Source: Punica granatum
Lineage: Eukaryota; Streptophyta; Magnoliopsida; Myrtales; Lythraceae
DNA: 64,000 nucleotides
Assembly: GCF_007655135.1 (NCBI RefSeq)
Contig: NC_045132.1
Span: 4,960,001 to 5,024,000, forward strand
Reading direction: 5' to 3'
Part shown: piece after piece, positions 51,393 through 62,682 of the stretch
Layout of the letters: every line of letters starts with the position of its first letter
Numbering within the stretch: position 1 is the first letter of the stretch
Made by a program: the position numbers and the translations under genes
Notes under the pieces: generated by a model
What the model saw: the letters and a program-made list of their open reading frames with translations, nothing else
The model's database searches: none
Told to the model about the DNA's origin: nothing

Positions 51393-52090
51393 CTTGGAAC
51401 TAAATTAACTAGCACAAAGAAAAATAAAAAATTGCATCAAACACATGAGCAGAAAATACACGAACTTCGGGCAAAATAATCATATCAGAGGACAAATAGT
51501 TGTTCATATGACAATAACACAGACACTGCTCATGCTAGTGAGCTATGAATTACCATAAAGAACTAGCAATCTCGGCAGACACTATGCAGGGAATTCACAA
51601 ACTTCGGGCAAAATAATCGAATTGGAGAACAAATAGTTGTTGTATAACATAACACAAACACTGATCGCGCTAGTGAACTATTTAATAACCATAAAAAACT
51701 GGCAATCTCGGGGAACACTACGTAGAATAGTCGATTCGTATATTCCATCAATACGAACAGCAAACGACATCAGATCAACAAAATTAGCAAGATCAATCGT
51801 TAGAACAATCACGATAAACTTCGCTCACGACTATTCAACTGAGTCAACAAAATCACGCCGGCAACCAGAAAAAAAAGAGAACTTCAATCCAAATGCCGCG
51901 ATTGTGATGATGAGAGAGGTGAAATTAAGGCTTTCGAGCTTCCATTTCTCCGATCGAAATCGCGAAAGGAGCTTACTTACTCACCTCTAAGAAGCCGACG
52001 TGGGGATTGCGACAGGATCAGGCGAGGTCGCGGAGAAATGCACGCGGGCGGATCGTTTCAGAGCTTGCTTCCAATTTCATGGCGGATGGA
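51393..52090 (-). other. SEC15B 5' UTR with intron
   Basis: On the minus strand a donor (GAG|GTGAGTAAG, exon edge at 51985) and an acceptor (tttctttgtgctag, ending at 51409) delimit a ~576-bp intron lying wholly in the 5' leader, leaving a 16-nt leader exon before ATG. The intron contains a diverged ~130-bp direct repeat (tttgcccgaagtt... around 51465-51560 and 51600-51720). Leader introns of this type often enhance expression. Confidence 0.65.
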
Positions 52091-52140
52091 GAAATCTTCC
52101 ACCCAAAGATGACACAAAGAAAGGAACAACGGCGGCAGCA

Positions 52141-53565
52141 ATAATAATAAAAATAAAAATAAAATTATTATTGTTTTCTGGAAATCAAGTAATTTTTTCT
52201 TTTTTTAACAACACCACTTATAGGCTATATAACAACCTTATCAGAAAGAAAAAAGAAAAAACAACTCTATAACAACAATAATAACAGTAAGTAAGGACAA
52301 AAATAATATTATAATTATGATGGTTAATTTTTTTACTGCATTTAGATTATTCAATTAAAAATCCCCTTAATTAATTATTCAGGAAAAAATGATATTTTAT
52401 ACAGTCTAATATTGGTTGAATTAGTTTAACAGTGCCAGTTTGAGAATGTCTGAAGATCAGAATTCAGGTATTACCTTTCAAGCCAAATAAAAAATAAAAT
52501 AAAAAGATCGGAATTCAGAACATTAAATACATGTATATGTATTACTATAATATATGATGAAGTGAAATTCAAGCTATACACGAAAAGATACATAGGGTAT
52601 GTGGTTTGAAAATGTATGTTAGAATAATAATATTTCATATATGGAAAAGGCAACTCTCATCTCAGATATATATTTTTTTCCCTATTATTTCTTTTCAAAA
52701 ATTATATTTTGAAGGACAACTTTTAAATACTTTTTAATTAATTAATAAGGAGAAATAATAAGATAATCTCTACCTCGTGAGATTTAGGGTAGGAGAATTT
52801 TTTTCTTTTCTTTTCTTTTTTAGAAATCAATGCTAAGAGTGCAGTACTCTTTAGTGGGCGATCTGACTCGAATTGAATGAGTCAATTCCCGTCGAGCTTT
52901 TGGATTTCAATAAAATATCCAAAAGCCACGTTAAAATAAAAAATAGGAAATAAAAATAAGCATACTAAATCCTAAGAATTGATGATGTATAGAAACAGCC
53001 GTACATGTTTAAATATAAAGGAAGTGATCTTCAACTTTTTCAATAAAAGAGACGCATGAAATACTGAAGGGATGAAGACGTGGGTTAAGCAGAGATCTAA
53101 TGTGACTAGGCAAGACGGCCTTTCTCAGCTTGTAGATGTTAACATTTATTTTTTTGTTGGGTGATTGCAATGTCTTATTATTCTATGCCAATATTTCTTT
53201 TTAAAAGAATAGCAAAAATACCAAATATTATAAATTTTAAATGTATTTGGTCACCATTATCAAATAAATAGAGTAGTTAAGGTCGAGATGGTCAGTTGGG
53301 AGCTATTCTATACTATAAAATATGGCACCAAAAATAATCACCACGATTGTTTTATTTATAGCGATGAAATCCATTACTTAAGATCATAAATGTATACGTG
53401 TTTTAAATTCTTTTATTTTTAGATTCACACCCTCTTAGTTTGATTATCCATATTTTTTGCCACGCATCTTCTCGTCGACTCTCGATCTCGCCCGTGAACC
53501 AGCCGGATCCGTTTCGTATTAAACAGAACCGAATTGCACCGGTCAACCAAATAAAAATATAAATT
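52141..53565. other. Intergenic, no gene seen
   Basis: AT-rich spacer between SEC15B and the fragment at 53.6 kb. No supported ORF or repeat. Confidence 0.45.
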
Positions 53566-53569
53566 AATT

Positions 53570-54220
53570 ACTTTATATATATATATATATATATAAAGCC
53601 AGGCTACACTGTACGATGTCGTCTTCTCCTCCTCTTCCCAATTGAACAAGAGACAATCGAACCCAACATACAATCAGTCAAGTAGATGCCTCATCCCGTC
53701 AGATCTTGTTAGGGTTTGCTTCCTCTTGATTTCGCCATACTTTTGATGGATTAAGGAATCAAATCGATTGTTAATTGATTCTATTGTTGATGATTGATTT
53801 CATTGATCGATATGCCCAATTTCTTTTGTTCTTCTCCACCAGGTCGTGGAAGCTGGGTGAATGAATCAATCATGTTTCAATTAAATATATTTAAACCCCA
53901 GATTTGTATCAATTTCATCAAGATCAAGATTTTAGGGCATTCTCTCTTGACCAATTGGATTGATCTTGAGCTTCAATTGCTTATTTACGGTGATTTGCTT
54001 GACCAATTTGGGGGCTTGCAATTTTCAATCTTGGAGATTGATAATGGGGCTAACTCTAATTGAGGAAATCAAATAAAATGGCCGAATGTGGTATCCTTGA
54101 TCACTGATTGATGTTGGGACAAATTTCCGGTTTAATTTCGAATCGGGTTTGACTTGTTTCAGCTGCAAGCGTTATCGGAAAGATTTGTGGTCGAAGGTAT
54201 AACCAAAAAAAATATAGGTA
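53570..54220 (+). other. Possible orphan promoter / 5' gene fragment
   Basis: A TA-rich run (53573-53596) is followed by leader-like sequence with a telo-box-like tagggttt (53709-53716) and CT-rich stretches. Later comes an exon-like 34-nt segment (about 54164-54197), preceded by ttgacttgtttcag and followed by gtataacc, coding CKRYRKDLW in one frame. This resembles the first exons of an F-box-type gene that then stops; no further exons were found. Weak. Confidence 0.25.
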
Positions 54221-56838
54221 AGGAATATTTGAGTTACATAAATATGAATACTTGTACGGTCCATATATTATCTACTAAAATCTAGTTGCTAAAATAAAAA
54301 ATAACCACCACCAGTTATTATTTTTGTTATCAACCATGGTATCATCACCCATTCCTTCAAAGAAAATGGATTTGAGGGAAATGAGTCCAGAAAAGTAAAA
54401 AGAAACAAGAAGATCCACTTGCGGTCCCATATCAACAAAGGTTGGAAACTAATTAATTATAACCATTAGACAAATCCCACTCACCCACTTAATTCAATTG
54501 CGTTTCATCAAACTAATCTGTTTATCAGTGAATTGCGCGAGACTTTTATATTTATAAATTTTAATCAATGCTTTATGTAATATAAATTTGAAATACAATA
54601 AATTGATAGCTTATAGTAAATGTATTTCATTTTCAATGAGAATTTAGATTTTCAAGAAATGGAGACTTGAGAAAATGTACAATCATTTAATAAGATTTAT
54701 ATATATATATATATATAAGGGATGTGAATCAGAAATTAATTTCGAGCTGAGATATTATTTTTGAAAGCTCCTTATCGCTTGAATTGGAAACTTTTGGAAG
54801 CTCATTACTCGAGTGGAAGGCTCTCGTGACAGTATTTTGAATTATTCAATATATAGATTTTGCAATAAAAATCTTAGCAAAAATTTACCTGAAAATTTTT
54901 TTAAAAAAAGCCAAAGAAATTGTTGTGAGGGCAAAGTTCTAGTAAATCAGAAGAAGTCCCAAATAGCAACGTTATTTATTTCAAATGATTCGGCATTTGT
55001 TTCCTTTAAACGAGATCGGATCTGAGTGTTGTGAATAGAGAAAATCCACAGTTCAGAGAGTTTTACCCGTTAATGAGTTGACTAATCTCAAATTTAAATT
55101 AATCAGGACCCACTTAATTTTAGGATATCAAGTGGTGCACGCTAAAAAAAGAAAAGTGCCAAATATGAAAGTTGCCCTATAGTGTGAAACATGGTCTTCA
55201 AACCACTCCAACTTACCACTCTTACCTCGCATGTAAGGAAAGGAGGGGCAGCCCGAGGGAGCAAATTGACAAATGTGTAATCGATCCTCAGCAGTCAGCC
55301 CTCTTGATTTGGAATGAGATTGCTAATTCTAGTTTTTATCCCATCAGCCTTATATCTTTGATGTTTTGAACTCATTATGTTCGTGTGTCAAATATGCAAT
55401 AAGCTTTTTAAGATGAGATAAGGCAAAATGGCCTTGATAAGTCATTCAGAATAGTTGGGATATCTTCCGTTTCAGCACATTTTATAGAGGTAGAATTGTT
55501 GATGCGATGTTAGAATTGACGAGTAAAGAGGTACATATGAGGAGATGGTTTCATGCCGCTCTCAAAGATCGTGGGTTGAGAGCTATGGGAGAATCACTAG
55601 CTTGAAGCCATATCTAAAAGTTGCGTCAAACTGTATCTAGTTAGCCATGCGATCACCAATATATAAGCAAACCTTGTGAGAATTTATTGTATATTACAAC
55701 GGACTGATAATAATGTGGGTGTCTAGCATATCTAACTAGCTGGATCTCGTCATGCTGAACAAATCGTATTCGCTTATTCGTTTATCTCATTAGCGTAGAG
55801 GTATTATCGCAGGCCAGGATGCTAATATCTGCATTTAAAACATCCTCCTACTCTCACAAGGTAGGTGATACCTAGACATCCTTTGAATACGTAAGTTGAT
55901 ACTACAGCCTGCGATGCATGTACAAAGACATTATTAATGGGAGAGGAAATGACATCATTTAAGAACATTAAAGAGAACAAGAAAAATGGAGTTTATTGAT
56001 ATTAAAAATTCAATTCTCACTGTCTAGATTCTCTATACCCCTTATTTCTTCTCTTCCAATGTATCCATTTTTCAGTTATAATAAAGGTTTATGCATTTAG
56101 TACAAAAAAATGAAATTTTAATAACTAATAAAAGAGTACGAATAGTTATACAATGAGTATTGAACTTGTGACATCTTAGTTATCAGGCAAAGGTTATGTC
56201 ACGTTGCTAGACACTTCTTTGATAATCTATTCCTTTTTAGATTTATGACTCTCCTTTATAATCGAAAATGGAAAAGGCAAAAAGAAAAAGAAAAAAAGAA
56301 GACAAAAAACAAAAGTTGTTGAACAAGTTGGCATGGAGATGGTATCCAGCTATTTCCAAGGCAAAGCTGGCTCCTTTCTGGCAGTTCAATACTGAGCTTT
56401 CCACTTACCTTCCCTGCACAGACTCTAATGTACATAGTCTTCACTAAAGATCTTAATTATTAGTTCTTCATGTTAAATGTTTTCCATTTTCTAATATTAC
56501 TGTATTGCATGTCCATTCAAATATCACTACTACAATCTTTATGTAAATAAGATGGTCCCCCTCGTGTTTTACTGATCATCTCGTCAAAATCATGACCATA
56601 TGATATCGAAAACGGGTCATATTCATCCCAATTTAAAGCCAACAAATAATGCGGGGGACCACGTGACTGAAAAATGGGAAGCATTACAACTCGGGCCTGG
56701 CCATCGTTGTACAAGCGAGGTCCTTTACAGCCGGATCACCGTCCTCCAGCAGTCTATATTCCAATTCGACGACTACCTGGTAAGATCTTTTGAATGCACC
56801 CTTCTCCAATCACTTCCGCCAACCGTCCCACATAACCA
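54221..56838. other. Intergenic, no gene seen
   Basis: AT-rich spacer with a TA microsatellite at 54697-54716. A SINE-like 3' end (gactctcctttataatcga, 56244-56262) beside a reversed tRNA-like stretch (56150-56215) suggests a rearranged SINE. No supported coding gene. Confidence 0.4.
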
Positions 56839-56839
56839 C

Positions 56840-56847
56840 TATATAAA
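56840..56847 (+). promoter_or_regulatory. TATA box of the GASA gene
   Basis: tatataaa, ~120 bp upstream of the start codon, placing a start site near 56872 with an ~90-nt leader. An RY-like catgcatg immediately follows (56850-56857), a motif known from B3-domain regulated promoters. Confidence 0.65.
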
Positions 56848-56960
56848 TGCATGCATGCCCTCTTTATCTTCAAGTCACCGTTCACTAGCTATACTAAATT
56901 GTTCTCTTCTCGAATCTTACAAATCTCCTCTCTGGATATTGAAATCGATATTCCTTCTAC

Positions 56961-57555
56961 ATGATGTCCTCTACCCAAGTTACTCTGCTGGCTTTGGCGC
57001 TTCTCGTGTCGGTGATTTTCCTCTTCCATGTCACCGATGCTCAGAAAGTGGTAAAGATTACTTATTTCCGGAACCAACTTATCATTAATTATAACTATTT
57101 CATTTGCTGTCAGGATCTTAACGATGTAAGATATGAAGATGCTCGGTGATTAATTAGTACTTTCGGTAATGTTGTTGGCAGGATGGCTCTAAGGAAGCAG
57201 CTTCTCCTGTACCAGTGATAAAGCCCATAGGTAAGAAAAAGAACACTACTTCTCGTGAGAATTCGAAATATTGCACCAGGCATATCATTTAGCTTAGTCC
57301 GAGTAAATGATCAACAACATATATTTATGAGTTTATCTAATAATTATTGATTTGATTTGTTCATTGTCAATAGATTGTGGGGAGGCTTGTGCTGGAAGGT
57401 GTAAATTGTCGTCGAGGCCGAACCTTTGCAAAAGAGCATGCGGAAGTTGCTGTGCAAAGTGCAGCTGCGTTCCCCCTGGCACTGCAGGCAACTACGAGGC
57501 GTGCCCGTGCTACGCTAGTCTTACAACCCATAAATTCATCCGCAAGTGCCCTTAA
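56961..57555 (+). CDS. GASA/snakin cysteine-rich secreted peptide
   Basis: Gibberellin-regulated (GASA/snakin) peptide: small, secreted, disulfide-rich, acting in growth, redox signalling and antimicrobial defence. Exons: 56961-57050, 57182-57230, 57374-57555, giving 321 nt and 106 aa. The signal peptide is MMSSTQVTLLALALLVSVIF followed by LFHVTDAQ. A short acidic/proline-containing linker (DGSKEAASPVPVIKPI) precedes the C-terminal ~60-residue GASA domain with exactly 12 cysteines, including CKRACGSCCAKCSCVPPGT and the terminal KCP. The three-exon structure is common in the family. The first of two adjacent ATGs is taken; starting at the second removes one residue. An optional 12-nt exon may lie in intron 1 (see findings). 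Intact. Confidence 0.94.
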
Positions 57556-58836
57556 AATTTGGTCTTCGCGTATTCCAACTTAGCGGGGCTTGTGCTACAC
57601 ATATATTGGGAGTTTCAGTATTGACGGTATCTTCTTATATATATGATCGTGTGTTCTCTGCACAACTTTGTGGTTTATGTAATTTTTTCGCGAATTTTAT
57701 GTAATTATTCTGTTTTCAATTGTTTGAGCCTTACTTCCTAATCATGTTCAGCTACATAGGGATTTGATTTAAAGTTGATGAAAGATTGGAGGCGTCGTTT
57801 AAAAGTTTAAAGTTTGAAAAAGAGTATGAAGGGGCTGATGGGCACGGCACATATGTAAAGATGGCCTAATTGAAGAGTGTTATTCAATTTCACCCAAAAA
57901 AAAAAAAAGAAACTGTAATTAGGAAAAACAAAGAAAGTTAAACCAATTTCTCGATAAGAAGAGCTTATGACTGCTACTGAACATGGGAGGTCTCATCCAG
58001 TGATAATGGGTGTCGCAGGTACCTTACCCGAGCTCATAACATCTCGTTAACTTTCCATTTTCATAATTATATGGTGGCAGAGGCCACAGCATTTGCCAAA
58101 TCCTCGAAAAATTGCCCAAATTATTGAAAATGAGAGGACCTCTTGATCTCGAAGGGAGAAGCTGGTACAGGAGAAGAATAGATCGCAGAGAGCAAGAATT
58201 TGATCACATATAATACTCAAGCAAGGTGCTTAATTTTACTCAGCTCGCTCGCATTAATTACCTCACCGTGCTGCTGCATAATCTGATCTATTTATAATAT
58301 AAGAAAGCCGGTAAGTGCTTATGGGGATTCGTCTTTTGAAAACCCTCGGCTTGTGGTTAATCGTCTTTTAGATTGCTCAAAAAATCTAATTCTTTGAATG
58401 AGATTCATGTATCTATCTTGAGTAGCTCCAAGTGGATAAATACCTTTACCAAGTTCATGGACTTTGTTATCATATTCAAGAAATTTATTTTATAATGTGG
58501 AGATTCGTACATTTGACTTTTCATTTTCGATTAAATGAATTTTTCTATATTTCATTTGTAATCATATTCGTTAAATTTTGGATATATGTTCATATTATTT
58601 GTATGTATCAATACTTTTTTGAAAAATTAACGATGTGTTTGGTTTCAGAGTTAAAAGTAATTTTGATTTTGATTGTGGAAAAGGACAAATATTGTGTAGT
58701 GTGTTGAGTTAAAGTTAAAGTTAAAATTTTTATGATTTTAACATTGAAAACAAACATGCCATAAAAGTCTTTCTAGATAATTTAAAATAACTTATCAAAA
58801 TACGTGATAGTTTGTCAAATTTAACGCATTTAATTT
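57556..58836. other. Intergenic, no gene seen
   Basis: The first ~160 bp is probably the GASA 3' UTR. The remainder is AT-rich spacer without a supported gene. Confidence 0.45.
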
Positions 58837-59080
58837 CCTATAAATAGTAGACTTAAGAACTCAGTTTATACCTGTCTTTATTTTTTTATTAGCTTTCTTG
58901 TACCTTACTCTTACACAATATCGCTATTAGGTAGATCTCATGCATATATTTTTTACGCGCTAAATTTACTATAAATAGTAGACTTTAAAATTTAATTTAT
59001 ACGTGTATCTTTTTTAGTGTTTTCTACACCTTACTCTTACGCGATATCTGGGCAAGATTTAATGTACATTTGTACATGTT
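58836..59080. repeat. ~131-bp diverged tandem repeat, 2 copies
   Basis: 'ctataaatagtagactt' recurs at about 58839 and 58970. Each is followed by 'aatttatac-tgt-tcttt', 'gtaccttactcttac-c-atat' and similar text in the same order. Confidence 0.7.
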
Positions 59081-59750
59081 GTTGTATATCCATAAAACCA
59101 TGGTAAGTACCTATTAACATCATATGGGTTGATTTTCTGTATTTGATTATAAAAGAATTGATAAAATAATACCGCACGTTCGGGTAGAGCCTAGTTTGGT
59201 TTTATAACCATGGGATTTCACTCAAACCAAATCATGCTGCAATACCGTTTGGAAGCGCATTAAAAGAGTGCTCTTGTAATCATTGTCACAATTTCATTCT
59301 GAGAAATGGAGAGGGGAGGGTGTGCGCGCGGGATTAAACATAATTTCAATCTATAATGTATTCGTGCTAAGCGCGATTTCGTGTCAATTATATTTCATAT
59401 TATTTTTTAGTTATATTTTAATATATCACTTTATTGTTTAATGCAATATATATTTGTTTTGTCTAATTAATTATTGACTTGCACCTGCATTATGTGCGGT
59501 ATCGGGTAAAATATATAATATTTTTTTATTGCATACTTTTAAGATGGTAATTTCTTACTTAATGCGTCATTTTAATAATCCATGAAAAGATAAAATTATG
59601 CTATTAGTTTGGTGTAGGAGTACATGTCATAAGGTGAATTTGATCCTTGCCACTAAAAATTCCATACTTCTTTATTTAGATTTGGCTATTTTTGTAATCT
59701 TATACTAGGCCAAATCCCCTATAACCCAATATATGTGTGTGTGTAAAAAG
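59081..59750. other. Intergenic, no gene seen
   Basis: AT-rich. A GC-rich hairpin-like patch near 59330-59385 (cgtgctaagcgcg) may be another degraded Helitron end. Confidence 0.35.
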
Positions 59751-59753
59751 GAA

Positions 59754-60125
59754 AAAATGTCACATTTGGTCCTTAATCTTTCACGCTTTTATCGTTTTGG
59801 TCCCAAACATTTTTTGTAACTCTCGTCCTCAATTTTTCGCCTTTTTCCACTTTGGTCCGGATGTCCACTTTCCATCAGCGCTTGCTAAGTAAACTTTTAA
59901 TTTACGAATTTAATATTTACTTTGGAAAAATATCTTCAAATTTTAAAAATAAAATAAAGGAATGGGAACCGGCCCACGAGAAGAGCTGGTGAGGGAAAGG
60001 GCAGGGGCGACGGCCAGCAGCACCAACCCCCTCTAAAGTCACCAGCATCCACCCACGGCTAGAATCGAATTTGAGATCTCGGTCAATTTGGCCACGTCGG
60101 AGGCCACCTCTCCCATATAAGGAGA
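59754..60125. mobile_element. Possible truncated MULE-like element
   Basis: Begins with a TIR-like stretch (cacatttggtccttaatctt, then 'ttttggtcccaaac' and 'actttggtccggatg') and passes into a GC-rich internal patch with no matching right end. Its style matches the 30.6- and 39.7-kb elements. It ends ~220 bp upstream of the MSA motifs. Confidence 0.35.
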
Positions 60126-60237
60126 AATGGGGATTGCTTAAAAAGAGCACGTGACTTCTTCCCCAATGGACCCAATTGGAGTTCAGTGCCCACGGCCCAA
60201 AAAATGGTCCGTCGGCCATTTCAGAAGGGGAAGTGCA

Positions 60238-60238
<1 letters not shown>

Positions 60239-60315
<77 letters not shown>
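60239..60315. repeat. Compound (TA)n(GA)n microsatellite
   Basis: A TA run directly followed by a GA run, ending 37 bp upstream of the first MSA motif. Likely length-polymorphic. Confidence 0.9.
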
Positions 60316-60317
<2 letters not shown>

Positions 60318-60351
60318 CGCCCTCATTCAAAAAATAAGAGTAAATGGAAAC

Positions 60352-60362
60352 TCTAACGGCTA
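60352..60362 (+). promoter_or_regulatory. MSA element 1 (MYB3R site)
   Basis: TCTAACGGCTA, a full match to the mitosis-specific activator consensus YCYAACGGYYA bound by three-repeat MYB (MYB3R) proteins. It lies 249 bp upstream of the start codon of the acidic protein gene. Confidence 0.85.
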
Positions 60363-60395
60363 GTTTCCAGCAATGGGTATTGGGGTCAGTCACGC

Positions 60396-60406
60396 TCTAA
60401 CGGTCA
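60396..60406 (+). promoter_or_regulatory. MSA element 2 (MYB3R site)
   Basis: TCTAACGGTCA, a second full consensus match, 44 bp after the first in the same orientation. Paired MSA motifs close to the start site are the usual arrangement in G2/M-phase plant promoters. Confidence 0.85.
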
Positions 60407-60515
60407 CATACCATACAGAAACGCCGTTCTCATTCCTTTAAAAACCCCATCACAGGGACAACACCGCATCGCTCTCTCTCTCTGTTTGTGTTTGTGTGAT
60501 CGAAGCTTTTGGCTG

Positions 60516-60558
60516 CTTCTTCTTCTTCTTCTTCTTCTTCTTCTTCTTCTTCTTCTTC
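60516..60558. repeat. (CTT)n microsatellite in 5' UTR
   Basis: About 14 uninterrupted CTT/TTC units just upstream of the ATG at 60611. CT-rich leaders are common in plants. Confidence 0.9.
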
Positions 60559-60610
60559 CTTGATCAGAAAAGCAAGTTTCGATTCCGAGAGCTCTCCCTG
60601 AAACCCAAAA

Positions 60611-60697
60611 ATGGAGACCCCCAACTCGTCCATCAGAAGAGTCACGAGGTCGCAATCTGCCGCCAGTTGCAAGAATGTCCCCCTGTCCAGTAAGCCG

Positions 60698-60740
<43 letters not shown>

Positions 60741-62103
60741 TGGTGTCTTGATCTGAATTTCTTGATTGATTTCACTCTCTCTCACCAAAATCTTAACTGT
60801 GGGGTATCATTAATTTTCATGCAAGAAGCAACTACGGGTTGTTCTTTATCGTTCAATCACGGATATCTGCGATGACATTAACTTTGTCTGACGATATGGC
60901 AGAGTTGATTGAAGACTCGGAGCAGATCCTTTCGAAATCGAGGCAGGGGAAGAATGCGATGCAGCACCAGCAACAAGAAATCAACAAGTCCTCCGCGCTT
61001 CTCGACATCACCAACAACTCCCCTATCGTCGGGCTCGCGATGGGGAGCTTGCAGACTCCGTCGTCTTCGGTTGCCAAGAAGAGAAGCAACTTCAGGAAGG
61101 TTATGACTCCTGGGTCCGGTGAGGCCCTGCTGAGGGGTCAGGTGAAGACCCTACTGCAGAAAGTGGAAGAGAAGGTTGAGCTCTCGAAGATCCCGCTCGA
61201 AACCCGACCCATCTTTCCTTACCTACAGGGCTTCGTCGACTCTCCTATGGGGCTACTTCTCGCTCCGACTCCTGCTAATACACCTCAGGTTTTGAACCTA
61301 TCAGAGGATGAAAGTGCAAAGAATGGTCTCGACTTGGTAACGAGCTCTCTGAATCCCAATCAAGAATTGATTTCTCAGGTTTGTGCACACTCAGATCTTT
61401 CCACAAAAGTATTATTTCTATTGTCAAACGAACGAAAATTGACACCGGAGAGACCCTGACGTTTATAAACGGTGAAAAATCTTAGGTTGTGAATGAGACA
61501 TTTGACGGGAAGGAGCACGGAGAAGAGAGTCTTGAGTCACAGAAGAGCCTGATAACCCGGTCCCTGCTACTGGACTTCTCTGACAAGTCAGAAATCTCTG
61601 ATGCATCGGAGTGCTCCTCGGTGCTGACCCAAGCCGACGGAGACACCCAAGAGCACAACAAGGACAAGTCTCTCACTGATGAGGACAACTCGTCTGTTTG
61701 GTCTATTCAGGCCAATGCTAGCACCGAGAAGGAGGACTTCGATGAAGAAGCAGAAGAGGAGGAGGAGGAAATCGAAGAAGACGACAACGAAGACTATTAT
61801 GATGACAATGATTTAGAAGAAGAGAATGGTGGGTCTGTGGAGGAACTATGCTCGGGAATTGAGAAGATATCGATAATGGCAGTCAAGTTCGAAGGGAAAC
61901 ACAAGAGGTTCGTGTACAACAATGATGATGAGATTGTCGGAGAAGAAGAAGAAGAAGAAGAAGAGAAGGAAGTTAGTGGAACTGGTGAAGGTGTCTCCTC
62001 TCCAAGCATTGTGAAGTTGAATGGGTTGCCAACTCCCAAAGGAAAGCATATGAGGTTTCCATTGATGGAAGAGGACAAGGAGGAGGAGGCTGACAGCTAC
62101 TGA
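60611..62103 (+). CDS. Acidic (Asp/Glu-rich) nuclear protein, probably mitotic
   Basis: Exons: 60611-60689, 60903-61378, 61486-62103, giving 1,173 nt and 390 aa, with GT-AG introns. The first ATG after the CT-rich leader gives METPNSS followed by a basic RRVTRSQS, a plausible nuclear-targeting start. Conserved-looking blocks are ALLDITNNSPIVGLAMGSLQ (~70-90), VMTPGSGEALLRGQVKTLLQ (~105-125) and SPMGLLLAPTPANTPQ (~155-170). A long Asp/Glu run follows (~275-310), then two copies of a GKHxRF motif (EGKHKRF, KGKHMRF) around a second poly-Glu run near the C-terminus. Many S/T-P sites suggest CDK phosphorylation. It resembles plant 'aspartic/glutamic acid-rich' proteins co-expressed with cell-division genes; molecular function is unknown to me. 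The paired MSA motifs upstream fit G2/M expression. Confidence 0.88.
60701..60737. repeat. (CT)n microsatellite in intron 1
   Basis: CT dinucleotides directly after the intron 1 donor of the acidic protein gene (donor at 60690-60691). Confidence 0.9.
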
Positions 62104-62350
62104 AGGAAATGGAATTCATGTTCTCAGTTCTTCTTCTTGTGTTTTTTTTTTGGGGGAATTGATGTTAGTTTTTCATCGACAAGATGAAAATAATTGCTGA
62201 TGGATGATGAAGTTGTTGGGCTGAGAAAGGATTCTTTTTCGAAATAATTGTTTGATTGGCTCAATTTTAGTTTAGTTGTTCGTTCTAATTTCCGTAAGGC
62301 GCAAATTTGGATTAGTTGCACTTTGCCGCATTGTGTACAATGACCATTAT
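62104..62350. other. 3' UTR of acidic protein gene and spacer
   Basis: T-rich 3' flank. No gene. Confidence 0.45.
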
Positions 62351-62589
62351 GGATAAACTACTCCATCGAAATATCTCACTATACATATAATGGACTAACA
62401 GGCTGCAATGAAAGGATAACTACTCCATCGAAATATCTCACTATACATATAATGGACTAACAGGCTGCAATGAAAGGATAACTACTCCATCGAAATATCT
62501 CACTATACATATAATGGACTAACAGGCTGCAATGAAAGGATAACTACTCCATCGAAATATCTCACTATATATATAATGGACTAATAGGC
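62351..62589. repeat. 62-bp tandem array (about 3.8 copies) at the dirigent promoter
   Basis: Units start at the same phase (ctactccatcg) at 62358, 62420, 62482 and 62544, an exact 62-bp period. The first three appear identical by eye; the fourth differs near its end (tatatatataatgg instead of tatacatataatgg, and aataggcgcc instead of aacaggctgc). Each unit contains one TATA-like stretch. The array ends ~95 bp before the dirigent start codon. Confidence 0.95.
62566..62576 (+). promoter_or_regulatory. TATA box of the dirigent gene (last array unit)
   Basis: tatatatataa, the best TATA box of the four array units and the one nearest the gene, 107 bp upstream of the ATG. It predicts initiation near 62597-62605. 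Confidence 0.65.
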
Positions 62590-62682
62590 GCCATTGCAGC
62601 ACATCGATCATCGAAAACGAAACATTTTGCTCTGCCATAGCCATTTCATGTAAGCTGTTTCGTACATTCAAACTCTTTGAAG

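Noticed and set aside
60404..60775. Poly-Arg/poly-Glu minus ORFs near 60.5 kb
   Set aside because: Translations of (CTT)n and (CT)n microsatellites in the leader and intron of the plus-strand gene.
62677..62682. Upstream TTG as the start of the dirigent protein
   Set aside because: The frame is open but the codon is TTG; the first ATG is at 62683 and is followed directly by a good signal peptide.
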